Below are positions 17,068 through 25,807 of a DNA stretch of 64,000 bases, one piece after another (the stretch's first letter is position 1; every line of letters begins with the position of its first letter). The stretch lies in contig JBEKIF010000018.1 of NCBI GenBank assembly GCA_050011895.1, positions 1 to 64,000 on the forward strand. Direction: 5' to 3'. The position numbers were made by a program, and so were the translations under genes. The notes under the pieces were generated by a model. The model saw nothing but the letters and a program-made list of their open reading frames with translations, searched no databases and was not told where the DNA came from. The DNA comes from DATBGO01 sp050011895 (lineage in GTDB: Bacteria; Actinomycetota; Actinomycetes; Streptosporangiales; Streptosporangiaceae).

Positions 17068-17973
17068 ATGCGATTTTTGCGTACCCCCGAGGATCGTTTC
17101 GCCGGCCTGCCTGATTTCGCCTATCCGCCGCGTTATGCGGAGCTGGACGGCCTGCGGATCGCCTACGTAGAAGCCGGGCCCGCAGACGGGGAACCGGTGC
17201 TCCTGCTGCATGGCGAGCCGAGCTGGTCGTTTCTGTACCGCCGCGTCATGGAGGTGCTCGCCGACGCGGGGCTGCGCGCCATCGCGGTGGATCTTGTCGG
17301 GTTCGGGCGGTCCGACAAGCCGGCCGAGATTATTGACCACAGCTATGAGCGGCACGTGGAGTGGATCCGCACGGTCGCATTCGACCGGCTTGACCTGCGC
17401 GGGCTGACTCTCGTCGGGCAGGACTGGGGTGGCCTGATCGGGCTGCGGCTGGTAGCCGAGCACCCGGACCGGTTCGCCCGGGTGGTCGCGGCCAATACCG
17501 GGCTGCCCACAGGTGACCAGGGGATGCCTGAGGTCTGGCTTCGGTTTCGCGAGGTCGTGCGGTCCGTGCCGCGGCTGCAGGTGTCCAGGCTCGTGCAGTC
17601 CGGCTGCCAGACGACGCTGTCCGAGGAGGTGCTCGCGGCCTACGATGCGCCATTTCCTGACGAGACCTTCATGGCCGGGCCGCGGGCGATGCCCGGCCTG
17701 GTGCCAACGGCACCGGATGATCCGGCGGCTGAGGCCAACCGGGCAGCCTGGCGCCGCCTGTCCGCATGGGACAAGCCTTTCCTCGTCGCCTTCAGCGACC
17801 GGGATCCGATCACGGGCGCGATGGCGCCAATCCTGAAAAACGCGGTGCCGGGCGCCCGCGATATCGAGCACCCGGTGATCGTCGGGGCCGGCCACTTCCT
17901 GCAGGAGGACGCCGGCGAGCTGCTCGGTGCCGTGATCGCCGGCTTCGTCCGGTCCGGGCCGTCGCCCAGCTGA
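17068..17973 (+). CDS. Alpha/beta hydrolase, haloalkane dehalogenase-like
   Basis: 301 residues. H-G-E-P-S-W-S-F-L-Y forms the oxyanion/halide region, G-Q-D-W-G-G supplies the nucleophile aspartate (residue 119) with the adjacent halide-binding tryptophan, and G-A-G-H-F-L-Q-E-D carries the catalytic histidine. An aspartate nucleophile in place of serine, plus H-G-E-P-x-W, is the hallmark of haloalkane dehalogenases of the DhlA type. The reaction would hydrolyse a carbon-halogen bond to an alcohol. Natural substrates are unknown, and epoxide-hydrolase-like activity is the main alternative. It is a single gene, convergent with the protease. Confidence 0.8.
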   Translation: MRFLRTPEDRFAGLPDFAYPPRYAELDGLRIAYVEAGPADGEPVLLLHGEPSWSFLYRRVMEVLADAGLRAIAVDLVGFGRSDKPAEIIDHSYERHVEWIRTVAFDRLDLRGLTLVGQDWGGLIGLRLVAEHPDRFARVVAANTGLPTGDQGMPEVWLRFREVVRSVPRLQVSRLVQSGCQTTLSEEVLAAYDAPFPDETFMAGPRAMPGLVPTAPDDPAAEANRAAWRRLSAWDKPFLVAFSDRDPITGAMAPILKNAVPGARDIEHPVIVGAGHFLQEDAGELLGAVIAGFVRSGPSPS

Positions 17974-17989
17974 CTGCCTGGCGCGTTTC

Positions 17990-19201
17990 TCAGGCTGCCG
18001 GGCCGGTGGTGAGAACGATGGTCGCGGAATGTGCCTGGCCGGACTGGTCGGTCCAGCGGATGGCGACGCTGTCACCGGGGTGGTGCCGCCCAAGCGCTGA
18101 CTGGAGCGCTGATGGCGACGAGACGGAGTGACCGGCGACCGAAACGATCACGTCACCCGCGGTCAGGCCAGCCTGCTGCGCGGGCGATCCGGTCAGGACG
18201 CCCCCAAGGGCCGCCCCGGTACCGGCCGGTATGCCCTCCGCCGCGGCCTCGGCCGCAGACAGGACCTCGACGCCCAGGAACCCGGTCGGGCCGATATGCA
18301 ACGCGGCCGAGGCTCTGCCGGCCTCGATCTGGCTAGCGATGGAGACCGCCTCGTTGATCGGGATCGCGAAGGCCTGGGTCTGGCTCGGCCCGGGTGCGAA
18401 CTGGAAGCCGGAGGAGCCGGAGGAGGCCGCGGTGTCGATGCCGATCACCTGACCGGCGGTGCTGACCAGCGGGCCGCCCGAATCGCCCGGCTGAATGTCA
18501 GCGTTGTGATGGATGAGCCCGGTCAGCTGCTCGGAGGTGCCAGTCCCCCCGTCCGACGCGGTGATCGAGGCGCCGAGCCCGGTGATCTGGCCAGTGACGA
18601 CCGACGGGGAGCCGCCCTTGCCGCCGGCGTTGCCCAGCGCGACCACCTGCTGGCCGACCGCGGCGCTGGCGGAGTTGCCCAGGTTCACTGCCTTAAGTCC
18701 TGATGCGCCCCGCAGCTGGAGGACCGCTATGTCCTGGCTCCGGTCATAGCCGACCACCTTGGCCGGGTAGCTGCGCCCGTTGCCGACATCAGTGACGTTC
18801 ACCGAGGTGGCGCCCTCGATGACGTGGTTGTTGGTCAGCACCTCACCCGACGCCGTCAGCACCAGCCCGGTGCCGGCCGCCTGCGCGTGCTGGTAGCCGA
18901 GCGTCGAGACGACGTCGACGAGGGCAGGACTCACCTGAGCGGCGATCTGGGACGTGGTCAGCGCCGTGTTGCCTGACGTGGCCTGCAGCGCCGCGAAGGT
19001 GCCGAGCCCGACTGCGGCAGCGGCCACGGTTGCGAGGAGACGGCGGCGGAAGCGCCGGACCGGGCTGCCTGGGCCGTCGGGCCCGCCGCCGTAGCCGACC
19101 GGGCCGCCGGGCCCGCCCGGACCTCCGGGACCCGGCCAGGGCGGGTATGGTCCGGCCTGACCTGATCCCCCCGTCACCGTCTGATCGTAAATCGTGCTCA
19201 T
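17990..19201 (-). CDS. Membrane-anchored HtrA/DegP-type serine protease with PDZ domain
   Basis: 403 residues: a proline/glycine-rich cytoplasmic N-terminus (~1-48), one transmembrane helix (~52-72), a trypsin-like S1C domain and a C-terminal PDZ domain (~310-400). The catalytic triad is visible as T-N-N-H-V-I-E, S-Q-D-I-A-V-L and Q-P-G-D-S-G-G-P-L. It would degrade or refold damaged proteins outside the membrane. It is convergent with the dehalogenase-like gene, and no partner gene is adjacent. Confidence 0.9.
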   Translation of the reverse strand: MSTIYDQTVTGGSGQAGPYPPWPGPGGPGGPGGPVGYGGGPDGPGSPVRRFRRRLLATVAAAAVGLGTFAALQATSGNTALTTSQIAAQVSPALVDVVSTLGYQHAQAAGTGLVLTASGEVLTNNHVIEGATSVNVTDVGNGRSYPAKVVGYDRSQDIAVLQLRGASGLKAVNLGNSASAAVGQQVVALGNAGGKGGSPSVVTGQITGLGASITASDGGTGTSEQLTGLIHHNADIQPGDSGGPLVSTAGQVIGIDTAASSGSSGFQFAPGPSQTQAFAIPINEAVSIASQIEAGRASAALHIGPTGFLGVEVLSAAEAAAEGIPAGTGAALGGVLTGSPAQQAGLTAGDVIVSVAGHSVSSPSALQSALGRHHPGDSVAIRWTDQSGQAHSATIVLTTGPAA

Positions 19202-19315
19202 CGGGATCGGCTCCCCCGCGTATCGGTTCTGCTGCCCACCTCCATGGTTGATCGCCTACCTGGGAGCAAGCTGAAAGCGTGCTGACCGCAGACGTGGTCT
19301 TTGCTGAAACGATGA

Positions 19316-20047
19316 CTACGCGTGCATCGGGCCGTCGGGATCGGGCCTCGTCATCGCCGTGAAGCGGTCCTGTGCGCGGCCGAGCTGGCCGATGATATGC
19401 GCCTTGACGGTCTCGCTCAGCGGGGTGTCCGGGCGGGCGATTAGCTCCCGCAGGCCTGGCACGAGCGGCGCGTATTTGGCGGCGAGCTTAGCCACTCTCG
19501 GCCCGGTCGTGTGGATCAGGCCGACGCCGTTGTCGGTAAAGTCTGAGGCCTTGATGACCCGGGCCCACGGATGTGCGTCCAGGCTGGCCAGTACGTGCTC
19601 ACGGTACTGTTCGTGCTGATCTTGCCCTGGCTCATAACTCGGGTTGGTGACCGCGCCGACCAGGTCTGCCACCCGGTCCCCGAACTGCGCGGCGAGCGCG
19701 GCCATGGCGCCGGGCAGGCCGCCTGCGGCGGCGAGGTCCGTGGCGTGATCTTCGACGGCGTCGTGCAGCAGGGCGGCGCAGATCACGTCGGCATCCTTGA
19801 TGTCGTAGTAGCAGATGATCCGGATAGCTACCCGCAGCAGGTGGTTGAGGTAAGGCTCACGCTGGCGGCGGTCGGCGGCGTGCAGCCGGGCGGCCACCGC
19901 CAGCGCCCGCTCAAGCCGCCGCCGGTCCGGCTCAGGAAAGGCCGCCGTCTCGATCGCGAACCGTTCCCGTAGCCCCGCCTCGCCGTAGCGGGCAGTGATC
20001 GCGTGCAGCGGCATCGCCGCCAGCGACCGTTGGTTGTCCGTGTCCAT
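19316..20047 (-). CDS. HD-domain hydrolase, SpoT/MESH1-like
   Basis: About 243 residues from the ATG at 20047 (M-D-T-D-N-Q-R); a TTG at 20095 in the same frame is an alternative. The metal-binding histidines are seen in Y-L-N-H-L-L-R-V-A-I-R-I and in A-A-L-L-H-D-A-V-E-D-H, and the later K-A-S-D-F-T-D-N motif matches the catalytic N-D region of the (p)ppGpp hydrolase subfamily. No synthetase, TGS or ACT domain is present. It may hydrolyse (p)ppGpp or a related nucleotide. It lies directly beside the DosR-like regulator but is transcribed away from it. Confidence 0.7.
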   Translation of the reverse strand: MDTDNQRSLAAMPLHAITARYGEAGLRERFAIETAAFPEPDRRRLERALAVAARLHAADRRQREPYLNHLLRVAIRIICYYDIKDADVICAALLHDAVEDHATDLAAAGGLPGAMAALAAQFGDRVADLVGAVTNPSYEPGQDQHEQYREHVLASLDAHPWARVIKASDFTDNGVGLIHTTGPRVAKLAAKYAPLVPGLRELIARPDTPLSETVKAHIIGQLGRAQDRFTAMTRPDPDGPMHA

Positions 20048-20282
20048 GGCCCCGCCAGTAGAGATTGCGGCTCCGGCTTGCTCTTCAGTTTGCAATTATG
20101 TCGCGATCAGCCGACTCCCGCCTGGCGAGCTCCTGGCGGACCGCCGAGTCACCGCCGGCCGGGACGTCAGCTGGCGCCCGCCTTGACGGAGCACTGCGGA
20201 TCATGGAACCTGGCCTGATGGCGCGGCCCGGCTAAGGTGGAATGGTTGGGGGTAGCCTGACCCTCCGGAAGATGGGTGCAAG

Positions 20283-20987
20283 ATGGGCCAGTCGCAGTCA
20301 GAGCGGACGGCATACGAGGGCAAGCAGATCAAGGTCTTCCTGCTCGACGATCACGAGATTGTGCGGCGAGGGGTAAGAGAGCTGCTCGAGGCGGAGCCAG
20401 ACCTCGTCGTCGTGGGCGAGGCGGGCACCGCCACGTCGGCCCTGGCCAGGATTCCCGCGCTTCGGCCGGATGTGGCCGTGCTTGATGTGCGGCTGCCGGA
20501 CGGCGACGGCGTCAGCGTCTGCCGCGAGATCCGGTCGAGGATGCCAGAGGTCGCCTGCCTGATGCTGACCTCGTTCGGCGATGACGATGCGCTGTTCGAC
20601 GCGATCATGGCTGGCGCGGCCGGGTACGTGCTGAAGCAGATCCGCGGCACCGACCTGGTCGGCGCGGTCCGGACCATCGCCGCAGGCGAGTCGATGCTCG
20701 ACCCGGAGGCGGCCAGCAGGGTGATGAAGCGGATGCGGGATCAGGCGGTTCGATCCGATCCGCTGTCGGGCCTCACCGAGCAGGAGCGGCGCATCCTGGA
20801 GCTGATCGGGGAGGGACTGACCAACCGCCAGATAGGTGAGCGGATGTTCCTGGCGGAGAAGACGGTCAAGAACTACGTCTCCGCGCTCTTCGCCAAGCTG
20901 GGCATGGAGCGCAGGACGCAGGCGGCTGCCTACGCCGCGCGTATCTTCGGCGAGGAGGACCACGGCGAGCGGGTCCGGGGCAGCTGA
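20283..20987 (+). CDS. DosR/DevR-like response regulator (NarL/LuxR family)
   Basis: 234 residues. The receiver domain has the acidic pocket L-L-D-D-H-E and the phospho-acceptor Asp68 in V-L-D-V-R-L-P-D-G-D-G. The output domain has D-P-L-S-G-L-T-E-Q-E-R, E-G-L-T-N-R-Q-I and L-A-E-K-T-V-K-N-Y-V-S, followed by A-K-L-G-M-E-R-R-T-Q-A-A. These segments are almost residue-for-residue those of M. tuberculosis DosR, including the DNA-contacting K-T-V-K-N-Y-V helix; the protein is extended by about 14 residues at the N-terminus. In mycobacteria DosR switches on the hypoxia/NO dormancy regulon. The sensor is encoded convergently next door, and matching palindromes occur from 23 to 59 kb. Confidence 0.9.
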   Translation: MGQSQSERTAYEGKQIKVFLLDDHEIVRRGVRELLEAEPDLVVVGEAGTATSALARIPALRPDVAVLDVRLPDGDGVSVCREIRSRMPEVACLMLTSFGDDDALFDAIMAGAAGYVLKQIRGTDLVGAVRTIAAGESMLDPEAASRVMKRMRDQAVRSDPLSGLTEQERRILELIGEGLTNRQIGERMFLAEKTVKNYVSALFAKLGMERRTQAAAYAARIFGEEDHGERVRGS

Positions 20988-21050
20988 TCTCGGCGGCTGG
21001 TCGCCGCGGGTCCCGCAGCCCTGATCATGATCAGGGGCCGGCAGGCCGGC

Positions 21051-22778
21051 CTAGCCGGCTGCAGCCAGCGGTACGCGCCACTCCAGCTCGGTACCGCCGC
21101 TCGCGGCCGGGCCCACCCGCATCGTCCCGCTCAGCTTGCTCGCCCGTTCTTCCAGGTTGGCGAGTCCGCTGCGGCGCTTGGTCGGCTTCATGCCGACGCC
21201 GTTGTCAATGACGGTGAGGACGAGGTCCTGGTCGGCCTCGATGGCCACCTCGACGCGGGTGGCGCGCGCGTGCCGGACGGCATTGGACAGCGCCTCGCGC
21301 AGCGCGCTGAGCAGATGCTCGCCGGCCTCGGGGGTGACCTGCTCGTCCAGCCTGCCCGCCATCCGCAGTGACGGCGCGAAACCGAGCGGGCTGGTCATCT
21401 CGGCGACGACCTCGAGGATCTGGGAACGGAGGCTAGGCGGCCGCCCGTCGCCCCGGGAGTGCAGCGCGAAGATGGCCGAGCGGATCTGCTTGATCGTCTC
21501 ATCCAGGGCGTCGACAGCCTTGCTCACCCGGCCAGCGGCCTCGGGCTCGGTCAGCAGCGCCGCGGTGCCCTCCAGCGACATGCCGGTGGCGTAAAGCCGC
21601 TGGATGACCAGGTCGTGCAGGTCACGAGCGATCCGGTCCCGGTCCTCGAACACCGCGAAGCGCTCGACGTCCCTGCGGTGCTCGGCCAGCTCAAGGGCGA
21701 TGCCGGCCTGTGCCGCAAACGTGATCACCATGTCAATGGCGGCCGGCGCCAGCTGCATCGCGCCACGGTGGCGCCCGGCGGTCAGGACGCCGCGGACGTT
21801 GCCCGGCGCACCCAATGGCACCAGTACCGTGGGCCCAAGCCGCATGTGCTGGCGCGCGACAGCGGCGACCCGGTCATCGGCGCTGAAGTCGTGCAGGGTC
21901 TTGGGCTCGCCGGTATCCATGACGAGCCCGGAGACCGAGCCCTGGGCAGGGAGCACCAGGCCCAGGGCCTGGGTCGCGCCCGCACCGGTGGCATGCTCGA
22001 TCACCAGATGCTGGCGGCGGCCATCCGGCAGGGCGAGCGCCACGAGGTCCGCGCCGGATATCTCCAGCGCACGCTGGGTCACCAGGGCGAGCACTTCCTC
22101 CGGTGCTGATCCGGAGAGCAGCCGTTGCGTGACTTCCGCGCTGGCCCGCAGCCAGCGCTGCTGCCTGCGGGCCTCTTCGTAGAGCCGGGCGTTGTCAATC
22201 GCCACTCCGGCCGCGGCGGCGAGCGCGACGAGCAGGGACTCGTCCTCCTCGTCGAACTGACCGCCGCCCAGCTTCTCGGTCAGGTAGAGGTTGCCGTACA
22301 CGTCGTCGCGGATCCGCACGGGCACGCCGAGGAACGACCGCATCGGCGGATGCCCGGCCGGGAAGCCGTACGACCGCGGGTGCGCCGAGATATCCGGCAG
22401 CCGCAGCGTGCGCGGATTGGTGATCAGTTCCCCCAGCAGGCCGCGCCCTTCCGGCCAGTGATGAATCTTGCCGATCTCCGCCTCGTCCAGCCCGACCGGG
22501 ACGAACTCGGCCAGCTGGCCCCCGTCCCCGATGATGCCGAGCGCGCCGTACCTCGCATTGACCAGGGTGACAGCCGCCTCGACGATCTGCCGGAGCGCGA
22601 TCTCAAGCTCAAGGTTTCCGCCCACCGCCATGACCGCCTCAAGCAGCGCATGCGTCCGGTCACGCGTGGCCAGCACGGCCTGCAGGCGGACTTGCAGCTC
22701 GGCGAGTAGCTCGTCGAGCCGCATCTGCGGCACTACCGGGCGGGAATCTGAGGGCTCCAACCGGTAACTCCCCTGCAT
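21051..22778 (-). CDS. DosS/DosT-like GAF-GAF sensor histidine kinase
   Basis: About 575 residues from ATG 22778; ATG 22724 is also possible, and the open frame continues upstream without homology. Two GAF domains (~40-190 and ~210-360) precede a HisKA_3 dimerisation domain with D-R-I-A-R-D-L-H-D (phospho-acceptor His388) and an HATPase domain with E-A-L-S-N-A-V-R-H-A, V-I-D-N-G-V-G-M and G-L-A-N-L-E-E-R-A. The first GAF has G-H-P-P-M-R-S-F-L-G-V-P-V-R-I-R with a histidine at 143, in the stretch where DosS binds haem (His149). This makes it a likely haem-based sensor of O2, NO or redox state for the neighbouring DosR-like regulator. Confidence 0.88.
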   Translation of the reverse strand: MQGSYRLEPSDSRPVVPQMRLDELLAELQVRLQAVLATRDRTHALLEAVMAVGGNLELEIALRQIVEAAVTLVNARYGALGIIGDGGQLAEFVPVGLDEAEIGKIHHWPEGRGLLGELITNPRTLRLPDISAHPRSYGFPAGHPPMRSFLGVPVRIRDDVYGNLYLTEKLGGGQFDEEDESLLVALAAAAGVAIDNARLYEEARRQQRWLRASAEVTQRLLSGSAPEEVLALVTQRALEISGADLVALALPDGRRQHLVIEHATGAGATQALGLVLPAQGSVSGLVMDTGEPKTLHDFSADDRVAAVARQHMRLGPTVLVPLGAPGNVRGVLTAGRHRGAMQLAPAAIDMVITFAAQAGIALELAEHRRDVERFAVFEDRDRIARDLHDLVIQRLYATGMSLEGTAALLTEPEAAGRVSKAVDALDETIKQIRSAIFALHSRGDGRPPSLRSQILEVVAEMTSPLGFAPSLRMAGRLDEQVTPEAGEHLLSALREALSNAVRHARATRVEVAIEADQDLVLTVIDNGVGMKPTKRRSGLANLEERASKLSGTMRVGPAASGGTELEWRVPLAAAG

Positions 22779-23055
22779 GCTGTTCTGGCACTGTTCTGAT
22801 CGTACGTGAGCTCTCATCCGGGCCATGCGCCTGGCATCAGCTGGCCGGGCCAACCGCCCTGGCAACCGAAGCGATCGTCGCGCCGCTCGGTGACCGAGGT
22901 GCGCTTCAACGGGGCCGCCGCAGTTTGTCCTCAGCTGACAAAGTCCCGGAACGCGGGGAATGGGCGCATTATCCAGGTGGCGGGTGTCGCTGCGCGCATC
23001 TGGGCATGCCCGGGGCGTAGCCTCAGGGGCGGAGTCAGGCGCCGGAGTTCCGATG

Positions 23056-23069
23056 AGGACCAAAGGCCC
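23056..23069. promoter_or_regulatory. DosR-like box upstream of cytochrome b
   Basis: AGGACCAAAGGCCC matches the palindrome GGGACYWWRGTCCC at 12 of 14 positions. It lies 106 bp before the cytochrome b start, in the 396-bp gap shared with the divergent sensor kinase. A half-site (AAAGTCCCGG at 22940-22949) lies upstream of it with non-standard spacing. Confidence 0.5.
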
Positions 23070-23174
23070 ACCGGACGATGACCGATATCCCTGTCTCGTC
23101 ATGTGCGGCAGACGGAATGATCAGCCAGTCCTTCCTGCCGCCTGGCGGATTGCCCGCAGTCGAGGAGCATGCGC

Positions 23175-25052
23175 ATGAGCGTCCGTGCGATGGCCACCGG
23201 CCCTGTCGCCATCGACCTCAACCAGCCTGGTGGCTTCGTGCACTGGTCGATTTTCACCATCTCCGTTGCGAACCTGCTACTCATCGCTGTAACGGTGGTG
23301 ATTTTCGGCGCTGCCCTGCTGCTGCCATTTCCCAGGGCCCACGGTGCGGAGCCGGGGCGGGCCACGGCAGCCGGTCCCGCTGACGATCCGCTCGTAGCGG
23401 ATACCGCAGCCTCGGCAAGCAAGGATACGTCGCGGATGTGGACCGCGCGGGTCCGGCGCCGGGCGGTTCGCTCGCTGCCGCCCGACAAACTCCTCCCAGA
23501 CAGCCAGCCGGCCTACGTGGCGTCCTGGATCTACGTCTTCGGCGTGGCCTCAATAGCCGCGCTCGGGATCGCGATCGTGTCCGGTTTCGCCATCGCGCTC
23601 GGCGGCCCTGACTGGTGGCACTACAACGGGGTGGGCCATTTCTTCAACAGCCTGCACATGTGGAGCGTCGAGTTGTTCATGGCGCTGCTCGTCATCCACT
23701 TGTGGGGCAAGTTCTGGATGGCCGCGTGGCGCGGCCGCCGGGCGATGACCTGGATTACCGGTGTCGTCGCCTTCATGGCGTCGGTGGTGGAGTGCTTCAC
23801 CGGCTACCTGTCCCAGCAGAACTTCGACTCGCAGTGGATCTCGACCAGCGGCAAGGACGCGTTCAACTCGGTCGGCGTCGGCGCCTTCTTCAACGTGATG
23901 AACTTCGGCCAGATGCTCCTCTGGCACGTGGTGCTGTTGCCGATCGTGCTGATCGCGATCGTCGGCGCGCACGTGCTGCTGGTCCGGGTGCGCGGCGTCG
24001 CACACCCGATCGGGGCGGAAGGCGGGGGCGCCCCGCTGCGAAAGGGGCTGACCAGGCGCCAGGTCGCCGCGGCCGAGGCCGCGCCGTGGCGTGGCCCCAC
24101 CCGCCGGTACGACCTCCTCAAGGAAGGCACCATCGCCTCGGTGGTGGTCCTGGCGCTGACGTTCGGTCTTTCCGCGCTGCTGTCCTCACCGGACGTGCCG
24201 CCTGTCACCATCGGGACCTGGGCCAGGATCATGCCGGCCGACTTCATCGGCACGGCGGCCACGGAGCTCAACGGGACCAGCGAGACCGCCACCTACGGGC
24301 CGCCGTATGTGGCCGGCCAGAACGGCAGCGTGCAGCGCCTGCTGTTCTCCCCGCAGACCATTGCCGGGGTGACCCAGCCGGTCAACGCGGCGCAGGATTT
24401 CGTGATCTCGCCGCTGGCCAAGCTCGCGCCCACCGACCGGGCGCTGGCCGCGGCGCTCAGGACCTACCAGTCGGCGTCGGCTGCCCAGCAGCTGAAGTGG
24501 GCCAATGCCTACTACGCCGTAGTGCCGAAAGTGAAGTTCAGCAACGGAAACCCGGTCGTTCCCGCGGCCAACGACGGGCCGGTGCCCGCGCTGATGGCCA
24601 CCGAGCTGACCCTGGCGCGCAGCGGAGCCCTGGACGCCGACCTGATCGCCCAGCAACCGTTCTACGGCACCAACCTCACCAAGCCGCTGCTGTTCCTTGA
24701 GGACGGACAGTATTTCGGCAACAAGGCCCAGGCGCTGCACCTTACCGGTGAGCAGTGGGGCGTGATGAACGAGACTGGCAGCTATCCCGGCCAGCCGTGG
24801 CTGTGGCTCTACACGATGTGGTACCAGATCCCGGGCTGGACCAACTCGGCCAATATCGACATGATCGCGGTCTACATGACAGCCCTGGCCACGCTGCTTC
24901 TGCTCGCGGTGCCGTTCCTGCCCGGGCTCCGCGACATCCCGAGGCTGATCCCGGTGCACCGGCTCGTCTGGCGGTCCTGGTACGCGCGGCCGAAGGACTC
25001 TGCGCCGGACGCCGGGACGGCCGGTGCCGCCACCGCGAGGCGGCCGAAGTAG
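23175..25052 (+). CDS. Cytochrome b N-terminal-domain protein, stand-alone, with large extracytoplasmic insertion
   Basis: About 625 residues; ATG 23175 is chosen because GAGGAG lies seven bases before it. A first transmembrane helix (~20-50) precedes the di-haem cytochrome b core: His161 and His175 on one helix (13 residues between) and His251 and His266 on another (14 residues between, the b6 spacing). After a further helix (~330) comes a hydrophilic stretch of roughly 200 residues and a final helix near 570. No Rieske protein, cytochrome c or subunit IV gene is adjacent, so it is not a normal bc1 complex. It may move quinol electrons to an unknown partner during hypoxia. A DosR-like box precedes it. 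Confidence 0.75.
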   Translation: MSVRAMATGPVAIDLNQPGGFVHWSIFTISVANLLLIAVTVVIFGAALLLPFPRAHGAEPGRATAAGPADDPLVADTAASASKDTSRMWTARVRRRAVRSLPPDKLLPDSQPAYVASWIYVFGVASIAALGIAIVSGFAIALGGPDWWHYNGVGHFFNSLHMWSVELFMALLVIHLWGKFWMAAWRGRRAMTWITGVVAFMASVVECFTGYLSQQNFDSQWISTSGKDAFNSVGVGAFFNVMNFGQMLLWHVVLLPIVLIAIVGAHVLLVRVRGVAHPIGAEGGGAPLRKGLTRRQVAAAEAAPWRGPTRRYDLLKEGTIASVVVLALTFGLSALLSSPDVPPVTIGTWARIMPADFIGTAATELNGTSETATYGPPYVAGQNGSVQRLLFSPQTIAGVTQPVNAAQDFVISPLAKLAPTDRALAAALRTYQSASAAQQLKWANAYYAVVPKVKFSNGNPVVPAANDGPVPALMATELTLARSGALDADLIAQQPFYGTNLTKPLLFLEDGQYFGNKAQALHLTGEQWGVMNETGSYPGQPWLWLYTMWYQIPGWTNSANIDMIAVYMTALATLLLLAVPFLPGLRDIPRLIPVHRLVWRSWYARPKDSAPDAGTAGAATARRPK

Positions 25053-25104
25053 CGCCGGCCGGTCCTGCCGCTGGCCCGGTGGGCCGGCATTGTACCCCAA
25101 ATTT

Positions 25105-25118
25105 CTGACCTTGGTCCC
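25105..25118. promoter_or_regulatory. DosR-like box upstream of a universal stress protein
   Basis: CTGACCTTGGTCCC matches 12 of 14 positions of GGGACYWWRGTCCC. The right half is perfect. It ends 86 bp before the start codon at 25205. Confidence 0.5.
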
Positions 25119-25204
25119 TACCGTCACGTTGTTGCGGCGGCTACTGTCCAGAATCGCCACCCCGTTCCCTGAGCTGGATGGCGCGCACACCCTGGGGAGA
25201 GGTT

Positions 25205-25693
25205 ATGAGCAAGACAATTCTGCTGGCGGTGGACGCGGCACGGCATGTGCCTGAGAGTCACGTCTCCGCAGCCGTAGCCATGACCCGCGAGCTGAGTCGT
25301 GACACCGGCGACCAGGTCATTGTGGTACACGTGCATGAATTTGCCGTCGGCAGGTTCGGCCGGCTGCAGGTGGATTGCGCGGAAGGGCAGGGCGAGAGCC
25401 TAGTCGCCGAGATTGTCGCTGACCTGAGGTCGTCAGGCATCACTGCCGACGGCACCGTCCGCGAAGCTGATTTCGGACACGTCTCGAGAAAGATCCTTGC
25501 TGTCGCGGATGAATACGATGCGCGAATGATCGTGCTGGGTTCCAGCGGCCGCACCGACATGCCGCATATGCCGTTCGGTAGCGTGTCGCACCGGCTGATG
25601 CACCTCGCTGCCCGGCCGGTGCTCATCGTGCCCAGGCAGGCGACGATCACCGGAACGGCCGGCCAGGCGACCGCGGCGGCGACGGCCGGCTGA
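25205..25693 (+). CDS. Universal stress protein (UspA family)
   Basis: 162 residues; ATG 25205 follows GGGGAGAGG closely. A single Usp domain with the ATP-binding pattern G-S-S-G, nine residues, then G-S-V-S, so it is probably an ATP-binding type. The N-terminal I-L-L-A-V-D-A is a slightly altered form of the usual V-G-V-D-G-S. The C-terminus is a low-complexity T-G-T-A-G-Q-A-T-A tail. A DosR-like box lies upstream. Usp proteins are among the most strongly DosR-induced proteins in mycobacteria. The gene is followed by a 15-bp tandem repeat. Confidence 0.88.
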   Translation: MSKTILLAVDAARHVPESHVSAAVAMTRELSRDTGDQVIVVHVHEFAVGRFGRLQVDCAEGQGESLVAEIVADLRSSGITADGTVREADFGHVSRKILAVADEYDARMIVLGSSGRTDMPHMPFGSVSHRLMHLAARPVLIVPRQATITGTAGQATAAATAG

Positions 25694-25694
25694 C

Positions 25695-25760
25695 CGCACG
25701 CAGGCCGGCCGCACGCAGGCCGGCCGCACGCAGGCCGGCCGCACGCAGGCCGGCCGCACG
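25695..25760. repeat. 15-bp tandem repeat, four copies plus a partial
   Basis: The unit CGCACGCAGGCCGGC is repeated perfectly at 25695, 25710, 25725 and 25740, then breaks down after 25755. It starts two bases after the Usp stop codon and lies in the gap before the dehydrogenase remnant. Confidence 0.95.
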
Positions 25761-25807
25761 CGGGGCCAGCGGGCCCCCGCCAGGGTGCCCGAGCGTAACC
25801 TGATCGC

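Noticed and set aside
22935..22949. DosR box candidate CTGACAAAGTCCCGG
   Set aside because: Only three bases separate the half-sites instead of four and the left half is poor; kept only as a half-site.
25695..25760. Possible CRISPR array
   Set aside because: The repeats are contiguous 15-mers with no spacers. The same holds for 33966, 55331 and 62127.
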